Assembly: GCF_003332885.2 (NCBI RefSeq)
Contig: NZ_QOWJ01000018.1
Location: 1 to 64,000, forward strand
Length of the DNA stretch: 64,000 nucleotides
Reading direction: 5' to 3'
DNA from: Paracnuella aquatica
GTDB taxonomy: Bacteria; Bacteroidota; Bacteroidia; Chitinophagales; Chitinophagaceae
Both the position numbers and the translations under genes were made by a program. The notes under the pieces were generated by a model, which did not search any database, was not told the DNA's origin, and was given only the letters and a program-made list of their open reading frames with translations. The stretch's first letter is position 1; every line of letters starts with the position of its first letter. This document shows, piece by piece, positions 62,516 to 64,000 of this stretch.

Positions 62516-63394
62516 ATGACACGACTCAGGGGTAAAGTAGCCATCGTAACAGGTGGCGCTACCGGCATAGGCGAAGCCATTGTAAAGAAATTTGCCAAGG
62601 AAGGCGCTAAAGTGGTGGTGAACGGTTTCCCGGAAGACCCGGTAATGGATGTGGTAAATGAAATCACCAGCGGCGGCTGGGATGCAGTGGGCTTTTTGGG
62701 CGATGTATCGGAAGAAGGCAATGCCATGGCCTGCGTGCAATTTGCCGTGGAAACTTATGGCAAACTCGATATCCTCATCAACAACGCCGGCGTTTTCCCC
62801 GTAATGGAAATGATTGAAAACTACCCGACAAAGGCGTTTGAATACCTGATGAAAAATAATGTGCGCACCGCATTTTTAATGACCAAATATGCCATCCCCG
62901 AATTGCAAAAAACCAAGGGCTGTATTATTTGTGCCGGCTCCGAAGCGGGCATGATCGGCCTGGGCGAAAATGCAGTGTATGGCGGCACCAAAGGATTTAT
63001 ACATGCGTTTACCAGAGGTGTAGCGGTGGAGCAGGCCAAGCACGGCGTGCGGGCCAACTGTGTGTGCCCCGGCGCCATTGATACCGCATGGACGCATAAG
63101 GAAACCGGCCCGATGAAAAAGAAACACGAAACCATGATTGTGGAAGGCACGCCGCTGGGCCGCCGCGGTACGCCGGAAGAAATTGCCAATGCTTACCTGT
63201 TCCTGGCTTCCGACGAGGCATCTTTTATAACCGGTACGCTGTTCCAAGTGGACGGCGGCATCACCATTGCCAAAGGTGCGGTGGGCAAAGAGGCAGAGAA
63301 AGCAGCGAAGAAAGAACCTTCTGGTGAGTTACTGCTGAAGCACAAAAAAGAAGGTGCTACTGATATGTTGCGCGGTGAGCAAAAGGATATTTAG
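62516..63394 (+). CDS. Short-chain dehydrogenase/reductase
   Basis: A 292-residue classical SDR oxidoreductase. NAD(P) site TGGATGIGEA (near residue 13), NNAGVF, catalytic serine in ICAGSEAGMIG, YGGTK as the YxxxK pair, CPGAIDT, and the C-terminal FITGTLFQVDGGITIAKG. The tail after residue 262 (basic, KEAEKAAKKEPSGELLLKHKKEG) is longer than usual. It reduces or oxidises a small carbonyl or alcohol; the substrate is not known. Confidence 0.92.
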   Translation: MTRLRGKVAIVTGGATGIGEAIVKKFAKEGAKVVVNGFPEDPVMDVVNEITSGGWDAVGFLGDVSEEGNAMACVQFAVETYGKLDILINNAGVFPVMEMIENYPTKAFEYLMKNNVRTAFLMTKYAIPELQKTKGCIICAGSEAGMIGLGENAVYGGTKGFIHAFTRGVAVEQAKHGVRANCVCPGAIDTAWTHKETGPMKKKHETMIVEGTPLGRRGTPEEIANAYLFLASDEASFITGTLFQVDGGITIAKGAVGKEAEKAAKKEPSGELLLKHKKEGATDMLRGEQKDI

Positions 63395-63415
63395 CACCGC
63401 AGTGCCCTTGCAAAA

Positions 63416-63465
63416 AAAGGCGCAAAGCAACACCGAGAAATTTCCTTGTGTTGCTTTGCGCCTTT
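63416..63465. terminator. Strong bidirectional terminator
   Basis: An 18-bp perfect stem (63416-63433 with 63448-63465, core GGCGCAAAGCAACAC) with a 14-base loop lies between the SDR gene and the convergent response regulator gene. Confidence 0.93.
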
Positions 63466-63486
63466 CCGCCTTGGTGGTCCAAAAAC

Positions 63487-63855
63487 TTACAACTCCGTCT
63501 TGGGCACCAGAAACTTTTCGATTTTATCTAGCACGTCTTTTTCCCGGAACGGTTTGGCTAAAAAATCATCCGCGCCGTACTCCTCCATGCCTTTTTGCGC
63601 AGCCGGATGTCCTGAGAGCATGATGATCGGAATATCTTTATGTTCCGACGATTTTAGCTTGCGGCAAATATGCCGGCCATCGGCACCCGAAAGCAGCACA
63701 TCCATCAAAATCAAGTCGGGCTTTTCGGCGGCTACCTGTTGGTAAACTTCATGTTCGTGTACGGCGGTAGCCGTTTGGTATCCGCGCTTTTTCAGGATCA
63801 TCTGGAGTACGGTCAGCACATCCGGGTCGTCATCAATGATCAGTATTCTTTCCAT
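63487..63855 (-). CDS. Stand-alone CheY-like response regulator
   Basis: A 122-residue receiver domain. The acidic pocket is IIDDDPDVL, the phosphorylatable aspartate is in LILMDVLLSGADG (about residue 54), the Thr/Ser switch is in IIMLSGHPA, and the conserved lysine is in FLAKPF. No output domain is attached, so it would work through protein contacts. The sensor kinase is not in the window. The ATG at 63855 is preferred over TTG 63873. Confidence 0.9.
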   Translation of the reverse strand: MERILIIDDDPDVLTVLQMILKKRGYQTATAVHEHEVYQQVAAEKPDLILMDVLLSGADGRHICRKLKSSEHKDIPIIMLSGHPAAQKGMEEYGADDFLAKPFREKDVLDKIEKFLVPKTEL

Positions 63856-64000
63856 GCCAATTTCGTTGTGCAAAAGGGTGCTACTGGGTTAAAAAAGCCT
63901 GGCAGGCCAGGCAGGGTGCCGCATAGGTGAGGCGGCGTTAAAGTTACATATTTAGGTGTTTGCAAGGGTTGGTCAGGCCTCTCGTATTTTTTCGGATGAA

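Overview
The window looks like chromosomal DNA of a Bacteroidota bacterium, most likely a Chitinophagaceae-type organism. Evidence: a gliding-type ABC ATPase (GldA), the long insertion-containing IspG, many short lipoproteins with a Cys lipobox, an ECF sigma/anti-sigma pair next to an outer-membrane protein, few recognisable Shine-Dalgarno sites, and occasional -7 boxes of the form TAnnTTTG. No rRNA, tRNA, CRISPR array, prophage or classical transposase was recognised. Family calls come from reading motifs in the translations; no database search was run.

Layout. 1-5.7 kb: a partial gene end, ispG (isoprenoids), nadB (NAD), an LpxL-like acyltransferase and an AAC(3)-I-like acetyltransferase. 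5.7-10.5 kb: an ArsR regulator with a tandem rhodanese, tsaB, small lipoproteins and membrane proteins, and a DJ-1/PfpI protein. 10.6-17.4 kb: a GH5-like enzyme, a large GAF protein, nth, a small anti-sigma-like protein, an FtsB/DivIC-like protein and eno. 17.6-23.4 kb: a PIN toxin-antitoxin pair, gldA, a zinc-ribbon protein, a GH130 enzyme and a SulP transporter/carbonic anhydrase pair. 23.6-29.1 kb: two divergent paralogous small membrane proteins beside an ABC/HlyD/TolC export operon. 29.3-32 kb: a small membrane protein, an MHS-type MFS transporter and a GIY-YIG gene framed by inverted repeats. 32-37.3 kb: acs, adenosine deaminase, an alpha/beta hydrolase and an L,D-transpeptidase. 37.6-41.1 kb: outer-membrane protein, anti-sigma and ECF sigma genes, and a reduced 3-hydroxyacyl-CoA dehydrogenase-like gene. 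41.3-45.2 kb: ridA, treA, pnuC and an Nfu protein. 45.3-51.5 kb: secreted and surface proteins and a PcrA/UvrD helicase. 51.8-64 kb: a PMT-like glycosyltransferase, an M19-like dipeptidase, a desaturase, several small unknown genes, a YihY protein, an SDR and a CheY-like receiver.

How genes work together. The SulP transporter and beta-carbonic anhydrase probably handle bicarbonate. The ArsR/rhodanese pair suggests sulfane-sulfur handling. ABC/HlyD/TolC form a trans-envelope exporter next to the paralogous small proteins. The sigma/anti-sigma/outer-membrane genes look like an envelope-response cassette. Many convergent gene pairs are separated by strong perfect hairpin terminators.

Most unusual content. 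(1) A 443-bp unit carrying a GIY-YIG nuclease between 38-bp inverted repeats whose ends are themselves palindromes; an 85-bp gene-less hairpin with the same ends lies 6 kb away and a diverged single end lies near position 101. (2) A second large palindromic repeat family (29150-29330, half copy at 43540). (3) The paralogous small proteins beside an exporter whose ATPase has lost several consensus motifs. (4) Several families of short degenerate word repeats in intergenic spacers.
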